A stretch of 64,000 bases of DNA from Pictodentalium vernedei (GCA_031216915.1 CM062289.1:394532674-394596673), one strand, 5' to 3'. Counted from the stretch's first letter, positions 22,273 through 33,216 are shown. Numbers and translations: made by a program. The notes: a model not told the origin generated them from the letters alone.

Positions 22273-22800
22273 GTGATATGATGTTCAAATTGGGACATAT
22301 CAGTGACCTTGGTGGTCGACTAACTAATGATATAACTAACATGGGCGACCGTTATGATCCATCTTAGGCTACTTGAGATTTCTACTTCCTGAAACGCCGT
22401 TGTCATCAACACGCCTCAAGGGACATAAATTTGAACTCATGTTGAGTTCAAATTAATACGTCTTTAAGCGCCGTCGTCATCGGCTGACTTGGCCACACAA
22501 AGGGTTCTCCCACAAACAAGAGCCGGACGTTGGGGCAACTACACATTGCCCTGCGACTTGGGGGGGGGGGGGGGCGTGCCCCCTTTCGTGAGAAGAGCAC
22601 TACTGGAAAGGACTACTTTCCGAGAACTGTAACTGAGAATCTCTCGAATATTCGTTTTTAACTTTTTCGTACGCTAGTGCCAATGGGGCAGGGGTGGGGT
22701 TGTCATGTATAATGACGGAGGCTGATTGATAATCACCAAACGAAGAAGCTATACGGTCGGGGCGGGGTGATTTCTGAATCCTTATATATGTATATTATAT
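22273..22800. other. Stretch without recognised feature
   Basis: No gene. It contains a G run at 22560-22573. Around 22805-22865, just beyond, there is a weak palindrome with a GCAATGCTTTAGCATTGC centre like that of element G. Confidence 0.45.
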
Positions 22801-23029
22801 GTGTATTGCCCCTTGAGTGGAACAAGGTGCCAACTGCAATGCTTTAGCATTGCAGATGCCACCCTTTTTCACTCATGGGTAATATTTATTGTCAATACTA
22901 ATGAATGTCACATTACGATTTTTGATGCATTGCAAACTCTCGGTCTTAATAACACATACCCAAAGTCGAGTTCCCTTATTTTTCCTGCCTTCTGCCCTCG
23001 GACGCTTCCGGTTCCCTTGCCCACAAAAC

Positions 23030-23527
23030 TTCCAAACTTTAGAAATACTGCATTCTGTCTCGAAATTACATCATTCATCGATCAGTTAACTGATAGAGTG
23101 CCGGTGTGACAGGAATGATAGTCCGTCGGAACGTTAGTCCCTCTGGACTATTATTCCGCGGGATTATAGTCCTAGGTCTAACATTTCTAGGAATAGTAGT
23201 CCGGCGGACTACTATTCCTAGAAATGTTAGACCTAGGACTATAATTCCGCGGAATAATAGTCCAGAGGGACTAATGTCTTCCAAACTTTAGAAATACTGC
23301 ATTCTGTCTCGAAATTACATCATTCATCGATCAGTTAACTGATAGAGTGCCGGTGTGACAGGAATGATAGTCCGTCGGAACGTTAGTCCCTCTGGACTAT
23401 TATTCCGCGGAATTATAGTCCTAGGTCTAACATTTCTAGGAATAGTAGTCCGGCGGACTACTATTCCTAGAAATGTTAGACCTTGGACTATAATTCCGCG
23501 GAATAATAGTCCAGAGGGACTAATTTT
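23030..23527 (+). repeat. 249-bp tandem duplication
   Basis: CCAAACTTTAGAAATACTGC occurs at 23032 and again at 23281, and the text continues nearly identically through the start of palindrome P. The duplication therefore happened after E2 and P had inserted. Confidence 0.9.
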
Positions 23528-23784
23528 CCTACGGACTATCATTCCTGTCACACCGGAAGCCCATATTTGGGCTTTATTCTGAAACATGGGTACCATACTT
23601 TAAAAGGTTCATATTCATTGAATGTGTTTCATATTATCTTTAAAGTGAAATTAATTAGTCTGTGAGGAGTCACCTTGTTACATTTTATGTGAGAGTGCCT
23701 AGGCACCTCCCATAAAATATAATAAGGCAAAGACATGTTAACAAATTCTGTTGATCAAAAATAATTTAACACTCTATCAATTAA
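23086..23784 (+). mobile_element. Family E element, copy E2, carrying palindrome P
   Basis: It is bounded by TTAA at 23086-23089 and 23781-23784, with inverted ends CTGATAGAGTG / CACTCTATCAA. The empty site in the duplicated block reads AGTTAATGACAG at 24719, proving insertion. The E core hairpin (CCTTGTTACATTTTATG) is at 23673-23734. Palindrome P interrupts it after GAGTG. Confidence 0.85.
23350..23556. mobile_element. Palindrome P: 207-bp palindrome made of mini-palindromes
   Basis: The whole element is its own reverse complement apart from a few bases. The ends are CCGGTGTGACAGGAATGATA and the complement. Within each arm, short palindromes such as TAGTCCCTCTGGACTA, TTCCGCGGAA, CCTAGG and AGTCCGGCGGACT follow each other about every 15-17 bp. 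A truncated copy lies at 23101-23275. Reading frames through it, on both strands, are symmetry artefacts. Confidence 0.93.
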
Positions 23785-24189
23785 TGACAGCGTACGAGTC
23801 AAAAACTGTGTTTGAAAATTTTGTGGGAGGTTCCTTGCATATGGCGGCCGAGTTCAACTGGCGAATAGGTAAATCCGACACTGCTTATGATGATGTTTTG
23901 GGTTCGGATGGCAGTAGTACTACTGATGGCGTTTCCACTTGAAGTATATGACTGAAGGCATGGTACAGATTCTGGGGATTATCGATCTTTAGACAAATAT
24001 ATTCTGCCACTTATTTGTAAATTCGTAGCTCTATCTTAAGCATGTATGACCAGTACATATCCATTGATTGGAGTGTTGTGGTCTTCAGAAAGCATAGTTA
24101 CTTGTTGTGCAGTTATGTTTTACACTGGCTGGGGCAGGCTGTAAATAATCTAAGACTGTTTGGGGGTATTTACATCGAATCTTTCAAGT

Positions 24190-24520
24190 GAGGGCGGTGG
24201 CTCAGTGGTAGACTGTTGGACTTCTATGCTAGAGGACCCGAGTTCGATCCCCGTCCGGGACAACCCGCGTTGTGTCCTTGGGCAAGGCACTTTATCCAGG
24301 TTGCCTACATGGCGGCACGATGACGCCGTGTACTAAGGAGTACGACCGCTGTAACCGTGCTTGAGCGGAGCTTGAACAGAGTTAGAATGTTGAGGAGCTG
24401 ACAGATGCTCGGTGGTTCTCTCCGGGTACTCAAATTTCCTCCACCCGTAAAACTGTCACGGTTACGATTAGCCATTGTGCATAAGTATGTGACCTTAAAC
24501 ACCAATAAATAAATAAATAA
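24190..24520 (+). mobile_element. SINE S6, head II, internal deletion
   Basis: GGCGGTGGCTCAGTGGTAGA, B box GAGTTCGATCC, body missing the GTGCACATCGATGG part, tail (AATA)4. Confidence 0.9.
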
Positions 24521-25214
24521 TACATATAATGAATGTCACATTATGATTTTTAATGCTTTGCAAACTCCCGGTCTTAATAACACATACCCAAACTCGAGTG
24601 CCCATTTTTTATTTGCCTGCCTTCCTGTCCTCGGACGCTTCCGGTGCCCTTGCCCACAAAACTTTTGCAAACTTTCGAAACACTGCATTCTGACTCGAAA
24701 TAACATCATTCATCGATCAGTTAATGACAGCATACGAGTCAAAAACTGTGTTTGAAAATTTTGTGGGAGGTTCCTTGCATATAAGGGCCTGGTGTCACTG
24801 GCGCGTAGGTAAATCCGACACTGCTTATGATGATGTTTTGGGTTCGGATGGCGTTTGCACTTGAAGTATATGACTAAAGGCATGGTACAGATTCTGGGGA
24901 TTATCGATCTTTAGACAAATATATTCTGCCACTTTTTTTGTAAATTCATAGGGCTATCTTAAGCATGTACGGCATGTACATATCCATTGATTGGAGTGTT
25001 GTGGTCTTCAGAAAGCATAGTTACTTGTTGTGAGGTTATGTTTTACACCGTGTGTGGCAGGTTGTAAATAATCTAAGACTGTTTGTGGTATTTATATCGA
25101 ATCTTTCAACCAATCAAATGACAAAATTTCACTCTGTAAACAAACAAGGAAACAATGGCTGACTAAGATCAAGGTCAACAGCTCCGTGAAAAAATCTTTC
25201 GACCTGGACAAAAC

Positions 25215-25460
25215 TTAACCCTTTATCCAACGCAGACAATATCAAAATTCCTTATTTTAAATATCATTTTTAAAAACTTTTCTTCAAACTTTTTCAACGA
25301 AACCATATCATGTGACCCCTCGTTGGAACGAGCTCGTTCGTTCCAACGAGAGGTCACATATATGGTTTTGATAATTTTTTTTTAAAAATAATATTTTTTC
25401 AACTGCTGAATTTGCATATTACGCGAGCGGATGAGAACGATTCGTTGGGTAAAGGGTTAA
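25215..25460 (-). mobile_element. Family B MITE, copy B2
   Basis: TTAACCCTTTATCCAACGCA to TTCGTTGGGTAAAGGGTTAA. Arms CCATATCATGTGACCCCTCG meet at GAGCTCGTTC. Confidence 0.93.
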
Positions 25461-26382
25461 ACTGAATTTTAGGTGCCCATGACAAAGAAGCATACTAGAA
25501 ATCGGCCAATTATTTCAATGAATGGTAGAAAAAGTCCAGGAAGGCTGTTATTTCGGAATGACGAAAAGGTGGAATGAAGGGCGGACAAAGGTAATTTATA
25601 TGTCCCTGCCATTTTATGTCGGACTGCGATGAGATAAAAAAGGCTGATTATGTATTTATCGAATCGTGTGTATAAACTACATGGAACCCGGCATGCCAAA
25701 ATTTTCAATAGAAATTTTGAGCCTCAAACCACCAAAAGTTTGCAAATTTTATGTAGTGGATTCCGTCGCATTTTTATCTACGGTCACTGTGTCCGTTTCT
25801 GACAGACATGTGTTGATTTTGTAACCTCATTTCGTGGGATTTTCCAAATGGGTAAAATTATTTGGTCCCCTATGTGCAGCAAGGCACCATCAGCAATGCT
25901 AAAGCATTGCAGATGGCACATTGTTTCCCTCAAGAGATCATTTCCAATTCAAGAACCCAAAGGTCATATATTTCGAGCACATGGAGAGAGGATGGATTCG
26001 GATTTCTTCATTGATTGGAAATCCAGAGGTAACAGCTGGAAATTCACACTGGAGTAGAGGGGGAGGGGGTATATAGAGTTGAACAGAAAGCACCTCCAGC
26101 CACGTCCCTGGCTTTGACTAAAGGACATAAGACCCTATGAATGTACTCAACATTCATAGTGATACCTATACTAGTAAGTCACTCGACTGTTCAAAAAATC
26201 GTCAGAACATAATAAAGTAATAAAAAAGTAAATTATTTTTTTTTAATAAGGGAACGCTCCGTGAAGCACTCTGAAAGCCTCTTTCTGTTCATATCATATC
26301 AATATCATGCCACTTTGAACATATTCCATTTTACTGTTATTGTTTCTTTGGTTCATGAGTCCTCGATAAACTGTGCATTTCT
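25461..26382. other. 3' flank of the CRYZ-like gene
   Basis: No second gene. Near 25885-25910 there is a small palindrome with centre GCAATGCTAAAGCATTGC, the same centre as element G. On the minus strand an ATTAAA lies at 26242-26247, 136 bp past the stop codon, directly followed by a run of A. It could be the poly(A) signal or the remnant of a retrocopied tail. Confidence 0.5.
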
Positions 26383-27357
26383 TCAAGGTAATAGAATAGT
26401 TTTTCCTTTGGTAACCTTCGATTTAACCATTTCACTATGAGCCTCTTTTGCTTTCTCCAAGGGATAAATCTTTCCGATCTCGGGTCTCAGCCAACCCTCT
26501 TTCATGCCTTCTTGAAGCGCGACTTGCGTCCTGGCGACTTCTTCTTTACTGGCATTGAACACAGCTACCCCGACAATCGTAGCTTCTTTTCCCATCAGCA
26601 TCCCGGGGTCTATGCCGGCAATCCCGCGGGAACCCACAACAACTATCCGCCCATTTCTGTCCAACAGTTCCATGTCTTTCACGAGATTTTTGTTTGCCAT
26701 CATTTCCAAAATGATATCCACACCATGTCTTTTTTGCCTAATAAATTCATATATTTCATCTGTGTATCTCTTTTCATTGTGGTTGACCGCGAAATCTGCT
26801 CCGGTATTTCTCACTATTTCGATCCCTTCTTCAGAACCAGCAGTTCCAATAACTGTTAATCCTTGTGCTTTTGCTATCTGAACGGCAGCTGTTCCGCAAC
26901 CACCACTAGCCCCATGAATGAGAACAAGATCACCTTTCTTTGCATTTGCTTTTTCGAACAATGCCCTGTAGGACGTGAAATAAGGTATTCCGATCGCAGC
27001 ACCTTGTTCGAAGGTTAGGTTCTCCAAGAGATGGCTCACGCTGTTTTCCTCAGCTACAATATATTCAGCATAGGTACCCAACATGGTACTCGTAGAATAT
27101 ACTCTATCTCCTTTCTTAAATTTCGTAACTTTGAGTCCAACTGATTCCACGATGCCTGCTGCATCGTATCCCAAAGTGAACGGTAGGTCTGGTAAGAACG
27201 GAAACTCTCCTGCCCTGATGTACGTGTCCACGGGATTCACGCCAATGGCCCGAACGCTGATCAACAGTTCTTGTTCGTTCTTAATGGAAACTCGTGGTTC
27301 CTCTGAAACTTCAAGAACTTCGGGCCCCCCAAATCTTCGAATTATTACAGCTTTCAT
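26383..27357 (-). CDS. CRYZ: Zeta-crystallin-like NADPH quinone oxidoreductase, intronless
   Basis: This complete 324-residue enzyme aligns end to end with animal zeta-crystallin (about 329 aa in vertebrates). It belongs to the MDR superfamily and reduces quinones by one electron using NADPH in the cytosol; vertebrate CRYZ also binds AU-rich RNA. The N-terminal GroES-like domain holds GVNPVDTYIRAG (39-50) and GYDAAGIVESVG (63-74). The Rossmann domain has the dinucleotide motif GASGGCG (149-155), followed by IAKAQGLTVIGTAGS. GIPYFTSYRAL (123-133) and VVGSRG (240-245) are family hallmarks. Zinc-ligand cysteines are absent, as in CRYZ. The start at 27357 matches the family's MKAV/MRAV beginning. 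A TATATAAG lies only about 13-20 bp before the ATG, too close to be its TATA box. Vertebrate CRYZ has several introns; here there are none. Confidence 0.95.
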   Translation of the reverse strand: MKAVIIRRFGGPEVLEVSEEPRVSIKNEQELLISVRAIGVNPVDTYIRAGEFPFLPDLPFTLGYDAAGIVESVGLKVTKFKKGDRVYSTSTMLGTYAEYIVAEENSVSHLLENLTFEQGAAIGIPYFTSYRALFEKANAKKGDLVLIHGASGGCGTAAVQIAKAQGLTVIGTAGSEEGIEIVRNTGADFAVNHNEKRYTDEIYEFIRQKRHGVDIILEMMANKNLVKDMELLDRNGRIVVVGSRGIAGIDPGMLMGKEATIVGVAVFNASKEEVARTQVALQEGMKEGWLRPEIGKIYPLEKAKEAHSEMVKSKVTKGKTILLP

Positions 27358-27636
27358 TTCAAGACGCTCTTATATATCCGGCATTAATTTATGAGCTCCC
27401 CCAGCATTCGCAAGGTTGACGGGAGTCTGTCGATACCAACAATATTCAACTGGCAATAATAATGCAAGAGGTGTGTTTTTTTTCATTCTTTCTTATATTA
27501 GGTTCTGCCCTACAGTTTCTCACCACTGCACAAATTCTAAAGGAAAGGCATAATTCAAACTAATGTCATTTAACGTGGAGATGTATTTTTAGTATCAGAT
27601 ATATGATTACAAAAAGCTATTTGCTGGAAAAGATCA

Positions 27637-27736
27637 NNNNNNNNNNNNNNNNNNNNNNNNNNNNNNNNNNNNNNNNNNNNNNNNNNNNNNNNNNNNNNNN
27701 NNNNNNNNNNNNNNNNNNNNNNNNNNNNNNNNNNNN
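27637..27736. other. Assembly gap (100 N)
   Basis: Exactly 100 N, the conventional size for a gap of unknown length. It abuts a reversed piece of the ~167-bp tandem repeat, so the array probably broke the assembly. Confidence 0.97.
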
Positions 27737-27965
27737 CTTTGGACTCCAATAGAGAGCCCAAATATTAACCCAAGGACTCGATTTGAACAAACTTGAATTC
27801 GACACCCTTTAGAGATGTCACATACTAAATACGAAAGGATTCTGACTGGTGGAGCTGAAGAAGATTAAAGAATGTCCTCATATTGCACTAAGTTAATCTT
27901 TGGGCTCCAATATAGAGAGCCCAAATATTAATCCATACACCCTGGATTTATTTCCAAGAATTTTG
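27737..27965 (-). repeat. ~167-bp tandem repeat (R2), reversed, partly in the gap
   Basis: GAGCCCAAATATTAAYCCA occurs twice (27756 and 27917), with GATTCTGACTGGTGGAGCTG between. It is the reverse complement of the units at 44520-47330. Confidence 0.8.
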
Positions 27966-28454
27966 GTGTACTTAATACTTTAACCTACATTGTGGGCAAA
28001 AACTGACAGAAAATTTGTACTTTGTAAGTTTCTTAAATAACACCAGACAAATATGGATGTCATTCAGAGGTGGACTCAATGAGCCAGTTCCAATTACATC
28101 CATATCTGTAATATTTTATTGCACATAAATATTAAATTTCCTGTATTTTTATTTTTGTTCTAACATAACTGAGCAGAAGGTATGAATTAATAATTAAAAA
28201 TGGGTACTTTTTTAGTGTAGAAAAAAGCCATGTGGAATGCAAGTTACACCGTACCTCTCAGCCAATCAAAATGCAGTATTTTGTTTCATTTGGAAAAAAA
28301 GTACAATATGACGAGAAAGACAAAACAAACAGTTGAAGGCATACAAGTAAGTAACATCATGACATCTGATGCTGAATATGACTTAACAAGTCTCAAGAGA
28401 GTAACACATGAAAATCATTACCGGTTGAAAATTACTATACACCCCACGAACAAA

Positions 28455-28905
28455 GTTCAGAGGGTATATAGGAATCACTTTGTCTGTCCGTCTGTCTCTC
28501 TGTCTGTCTGTGCTGACTGTCTGTCTGTGCTGACTGGCTGGCCTGTCTACAAGGTCATGATCACAGACTTAGTTCAAGGTCACATACCCATATCCAGATA
28601 TACACAAGTCATGTCTGGCTCAGAACTTTTGATGGCCTTGAAGGATATTATTGATACTTGGTATCATTGTTGTGCACTATCAGAAAGGGTGTGTCACGAA
28701 TAAGGTTGGTTGGAATGCCTGTCTGCAAGGTCAAGGTCACAGACTTAGTTCAAGTTTACTTACCCCCCCCCCCCCCCCACATCCAAATCCAACTGTAACA
28801 TGTCTTGTCCGGCTCAGAACTTTTGATGGCTTTGGGGGATATTAATGATACTTGGTATCCTTGTTGTGCACTATCAGAAAGTGTGTCACGGGGGGTATTC
28901 TTGGT
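28455..28905 (+). repeat. (GTCT/GTCC)n block followed by two ~177-bp units
   Basis: A GTCTGTCCGTCTGTCTC block (28483-28540) precedes two units that share CACAGACTTAGTTCAAG, GGCTCAGAACTTTTGATGG and GTTGTGCACTATCAGAAAG. The design resembles the X, J and L elements: simple block first, then nucleosome-sized units. Its frames are not genes. Confidence 0.75.
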
Positions 28906-29047
28906 CACAAGTTGGGACAGGCCACATCTAGTTTCTTGTAAAACGAGCATTCTGTAAATGATAGTAAGGCACAAGTAATAGAAGGCAATCTCTCAGACAC
29001 TCATTCAGAGGTGGACTGGCTGTATGATACACCAGTAAATTTCTCAA

Positions 29048-29071
29048 CCCCCCCCCCCCCCCCCCCCCCCC
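29048..29071. repeat. Poly(C), 24 bases
   Basis: An unbroken run of 24 C. Confidence 0.97.
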
Positions 29072-29216
29072 ATTGTGATCGACCTGGGGGCTCCCAAAAT
29101 TGATGCACCCCAATACCTGTTGTTGCATTAAATTTCGTGAAAATGGCCAAAAGCCGAAATGGATCTGAATTGCATAGAGTGTTGGTATATCGAAATGCCC
29201 TCTATGTGGACTGCCA

Positions 29217-29574
29217 AGGAATGCAGTGGTTGAGTGGTAGTCTGTTGGACTTCTATGCTAGAGGACCCAAGTTCGATCCCTGTCCGGGTCGACCTGCATT
29301 GTGTCCTTGGGCAAGGCTCTTTATCCTGGTTGCCTACATGGGGGCACGATGATGCAGTGTAATAAGGCGTACTGCACATCACTGTGCACATGTCTTCAAC
29401 TGCTGTAACCCTGCTTGAGGGAGCTTGAACAGAGTTAGAATGTTGGGGAGCTGACAGTTGCTCGGTGGTTCTCTCCGGGTACTCTGGCTTCCTCTACCCA
29501 TAAAACTGTCACGGTCACGATTAGCCATTGTGCATAATTATGTGACCTTAAACACCAATAAATAAATAAATAAA
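29217..29574 (+). mobile_element. SINE S7, head II
   Basis: Head AGTGGTTGAGTGGTAGTCTG, B box AAGTTCGATCC, full body, tail type 1 ending (AATA)4. MITE B3 starts four bases downstream. Confidence 0.9.
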
Positions 29575-29578
29575 CATG

Positions 29579-29810
29579 TTAAACTCTTTACCCAATGCAG
29601 AAAATATCAAAATTTATTATTTTAAATATTTTATTTTTTCAAAAAATCTCAATAAAACCATATCATTTGACCCCTCATTGGAACGATCCCAATAAGCTCT
29701 TTCCAATGAGGGGGTCACATGATATGATTTTCTTGTATTTTTTTTAAAGATATATTTTTTCAACTACTTAATTTGTAAATTATGCGGCCATTTCATTAGG
29801 TAAAGGGTAA
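29579..29810 (-). mobile_element. Family B MITE, copy B3
   Basis: TTAAACTCTTTACCCAATGC to TTAGGTAAAGGGTAA. The centre has decayed (GATCCCAATAAGCTC). Confidence 0.8.
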
Positions 29811-29846
29811 TTGAAAATATTTTTCACTGAGAAAGTGGCTATTCAA

Positions 29847-30081
29847 TTAACTCTTTACCCAATGCAGACGATTTCAAAATTTATTATTTTAAATATTTTA
29901 AAAAAATTTCAACAAAACCTTATCATGTGGCCCCTCTTTGGAACGAGCTCGATGAGCTCGTTCCAAAGAGTGGTCACATGATCCGGTTTTGTTTAAATTT
30001 TTCGAAAAATAATATTTTTCCAGTTGCCGAATTTGCATATTACGCGTGTGGATGGGGGCGATTCGTTGGGTAAAGGGTTAA
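29847..30081 (-). mobile_element. Family B MITE, copy B4
   Basis: TTAA both sides, GAGCTCGATGAGCTC centre. It lies only 36 bp from B3 in the same orientation. Confidence 0.9.
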
Positions 30082-30810
30082 TAGGGTCCATTGTACAGAA
30101 CAAAATTTTGAACCCAGGTTTGAAAAGCAATGCAACCAGAAATGTATGTATTTTCTCTTGCCTGAAAATTCCTTTGTAATATATCATTGAAACGGTTAAG
30201 TGAGTTTCCTTGAACTAGTCAGTTGGAAGCATCAATTATCTTCTGTATTTTCCAGGATATATTAAGTAAATGTGTGTTTTTTAAGTACTACAAATCCATA
30301 ATTGATTTTTTATTGTGTTATACATCTGTTGAAATCCCTCTCTCAGCTAAAATAAGTGGAGAAACACAGCCACTGTATTGACAAGTCTAATTTATAACAC
30401 ATTTGCCATCAGGCTAAACGTCAGGATGCTGCCAGAGTGGTTAATTAACTGTCCCAGTGCTGAAATCTATTGTCAGATTTCCATTGAAAAATGTTATAAA
30501 AGCTGGTAAAAAATTTCACAGTAATTCTGATTTCATTTGTGTTGTTCTTAAAATTCACACAAACAATTTACTGGTTAAAGAAAAGTTTCCTTCAATCGAA
30601 CTTCCAGCTGTAAGGCACCGTGAATCTCAAATTTTGGGTTGAATTGAATCTTGAATCAAGTCAGGCTGAAGATTTTTAATCAAATCGAATCGTAAATCTA
30701 ATTTCCCCCATGGGAACCCCGGTATATGAAACAATGTTCTGGAAAACAAGCTCTGTTTTACTGCTAAAATAGAACCCAGTCACTAGTGCAATTGACTGGA
30801 CTTGACTTTA
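30082..30810. other. Stretch without recognised feature
   Basis: No gene that I can support. A 61-codon open frame at 30457-30642 has no recognisable motif. Confidence 0.45.
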
Positions 30811-30814
30811 TCTC

Positions 30815-30980
30815 CATGTTGTGGTCACGATGAGCCATTGTGCAGAAGTATGTGACCTTAACCCTTTAGTTAACATGAAAAGCAGACAACATTGGCAAAA
30901 CAAATTCTTGAATAACTAATTTATTTCATTTTATGTCTCAAAAACATAGGTTATGACCCCTCATTGGAACGAGCTCGACA
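30815..30980. mobile_element. SINE tail fragment plus half of a family A MITE
   Basis: CACGATGAGCCATTGTGCAG and ATGTGACCTTAA are a SINE tail. At its TTAA (30858) a reversed family A arm begins (CCCTTTAGTTAACATG) and stops at the centre, GAGCTCGAC (30979). Confidence 0.8.
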
Positions 30981-31110
30981 TTCCTTCACGTCTGTAAAAA
31001 ACATTATTAGAAGGACACTCGGCAATCCATTTGACAACAGTTACTACCAACAAAAAAACCCCACATTTTATCGTCAACCAAATTTGCGAGGGGAACCTGT
31101 GTTACTATTT

Positions 31111-31190
31111 CATCTCCTGAGTTCCAAAGTGTTCTATGTGCCTCCTGGCAGCCTAATGGCACATAGAACACATTGGAACTCAGGGGACGA
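31111..31190. mobile_element. Family D palindrome, copy D3
   Basis: TCTCCTGAGTTCCAAAGTGT and the complement ending CAGGGGACGA, with about a 15-nt loop. Confidence 0.75.
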
Positions 31191-31427
31191 TTTTTAGCTA
31201 TCGCTAGCAATTCATATTGTAATAGCCATGCACAATTTGTGGAAAATTCCAGTGAAATTTCGTTTCTTTATAAAAATAGTCTGTCAATGAATTCCGTTCC
31301 GCACATATGTGTGGAACAGATTTTCATTTTCCGCATGGTTTAGTGTTGCTGCAGAAGGGGATTTCGTAGAACAGAAGTGTAATAAAAATTTTTTACTGCA
31401 CATCCTTAGTGTAAATCTTATCAAAAG

Positions 31428-31590
31428 CAACTCTTTACCCAATGTAATGGCCAAAACCAGCCAGTCATCTCAAGAAGCATTTAAATTCAGCTTATGGCCC
31501 CTCATTGGAATGGACTGTCAATTGTTTTGTTTGTGAATTCCAAAAATGAAAACAATTTCTTTTTTCAATTAATAGCTTGTTTCAATAGGA
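31428..31590. mobile_element. Element K right-end fragment
   Basis: CTCTTTACCCAATGTAATGG, ATTCAGCTTATGGCCCCTC and GAATTCCAAAAATGAAAAC match K1 at 10660-11141. Confidence 0.6.
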
Positions 31591-31953
31591 GAGACTTTCG
31601 TGCTGAATTTTGAAAGCGTCGCGACATTTCAAAAAAATTTGAACCAGCCCAACTGAAATCAAATCATCTCATCAGGTTGATATTGAATTGAATTCTAAAT
31701 AGTCTTGAATACATCAGAATGTCAACTCCCATTTGAACAGCATCTATAGACACAGTGAACCTGGAATATCCCAGGTCATGGCTGGCATTTCTGGCAGTGA
31801 ACTAATGATTTGTTATTAGGTGAGATACGGTTGTGAAGGTTTTTTGGGGCCCATTCCAACAGTACTAAAAAATAGTATTTCCTCAGCAACAGTAAAGGTA
31901 CACAATGACTGTGATCTCTCACCAAAGTACATCATGTTATTTAAACAGTTTAG

Positions 31954-32204
31954 TTAACCCTTTACCCAACGTAACGGCCAAAACCGGCCAGCGCTATTCT
32001 CAAAAATCGTCAGTTAATTTTCATTATTTTTTCATTTTTTGTCTCAAAAACATAGGTTATGACCCCTCATTGGAACGAACTCGTCGAGCTCGTTCCAATG
32101 AGGGGTCATAACCTATGTTTTTGAGACAAAAAATGAAAAAAATTAGTTGTTCAAGAATTTTTTTTGCAAGTGTCGTCTGCTTTTCATGTTAGGTAAAGGG
32201 TTAA
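31954..32204 (+). mobile_element. Family A MITE, copy A10
   Basis: Complete, TTAA to TTAA, centre GAACTCGTCGAGCTC. Confidence 0.93.
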
Positions 32205-32309
32205 TGTAACTCATGTGTGTTACTGATTTAGTTTTAGTTTTAGGATATAAAAATTGTGTCTTATCTTTCAGTTTAAAATAGAGTTGGGCATTTTGGGTTT
32301 TTTTGGAGG

Positions 32310-32650
32310 AGGGGGGAGCTGCAGCTGAATGGTTTTACTGTGTTTGATCAGGAGGGAACTGGACTAGTGACCCCCTAAGGACTCCCGTCAGTTTGTCTGG
32401 TCAGGAAGGGGCTAATTTTTTTTATTTTCATTAACGCATTTTCTCTTTTACTGACTCGTTGACAAGTCAGTGAGGGAGAAAATGTGAAAAGGAACCACAA
32501 CACTCAGCAAGAACCGGCTGAATAGTTTTACTGTTCGTGCATAAACTGTAAACTGATCAAACTATCCTAACTGGGAGGGAACTGGTCTAGTGACCCCCCC
32601 CCCCCCCCCTCACTGGGGACTCCCATCACTTAGTGTAGTCAGGAAAGGGG
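32310..32650. mobile_element. Element H, copy H1
   Basis: Inverted outer text (GAGGGAACTGGACTAGTGAC / GTCACTAGACC-type in H2) surrounds a hairpin TTTTCTCTTTTACTGACTCG..CGAGT-type centre at 32449-32485. GGAGGGAACTGG also repeats directly at 32349 and 32576. H2 lies at 43700-43915. Confidence 0.6.
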
Positions 32651-32744
32651 TAAATATGTTGTGTTCTTATTTTCACATTTTCATACTATTAGGGCTTTTT
32701 GTGGGGAGTGTTGTCACAAACAATAATTGAGGGGTTTTTCCAAT

Positions 32745-32915
32745 TTAACCCTTTATCCAACACTGATGATATCAGAATTTATTATTTTAAATATCATTGT
32801 ATAAGTGTTAATTACTATATGTTCATAATTAAACTTTTTTTCAGTTCATGCGTTTTCAGATAAAACGATTGGCTTACACGATTCTGTTTTTTCTTTTCAT
32901 AACTCAATGAACTGA
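32745..32915. mobile_element. Family B arm, then a foldback TTTTTTTCAGTTCA..TGAACTGAAAAAAA
   Basis: TTAACCCTTTATCCAACACT is the start of a B element whose rest is missing. It is followed by an 88-bp imperfect foldback. Confidence 0.5.
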
Positions 32916-33216
32916 AAAAAACACAATTAGGTCCCCCCCCCCCCTCCCCAGCCACACCCCTGAAATACCAGTCTTCGGGGTTGCAACATGGTGTCAAATC
33001 AATAGAAGTTAGAACACTGGCAAGTTCTAAATCTGAAAAAGAAAAAGAAATTTATATTACTAATTTATCACCGTGAAATTATTTATAAAATATTTAAATG
33101 ACCGTGGTGGGTCAATTTTTCTTTTTCTTCACAACTGTATTTATTTGACGTTTCAATTTTTATGCACACTGGGTGATCGTCTGCGTTCATCGTTTCACCC
33201 AAATCGATTGTAAACA

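Larger units (their letters stand above)
22885..25110. repeat. Local duplication of a ~600-bp block, first copy split by transposons
   Basis: Copy 1 is 22885-23089 plus 23781-24187; copy 2 is 24523-25107. Shared text includes AACACATACCCAAA, GACAGCRTACGAGTCAAAAA and GGGATTATCGATCTTTAGAC. Copy 1 is split at AGTTAA/TGACAG by element E2, and SINE S6 lies between the copies. In copy 1, GCATATGGCGGCCGAGTTC reads MAAEFNWRIG before a possible donor (AG|GTAAAT). Copy 2 has lost this ATG, so the coding reading is weak. Confidence 0.75.

Noticed and set aside
23075-23596. Four open frames with near-identical SPSGLLFRGIIV repeats on both strands
   Set aside because: Both strands read alike because palindrome P is self-complementary.
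27369-27378. TATATAAG as TATA box of the CRYZ-like gene
   Set aside because: It lies about 13-20 bp before the ATG, so transcription would start within the coding region.
27570-27805. Open frames crossing the N run
   Set aside because: They consist mainly of unknown bases.
28230-28703. 157-codon frame
   Set aside because: It runs through (GTCT)n and an array unit with no recognisable domain.
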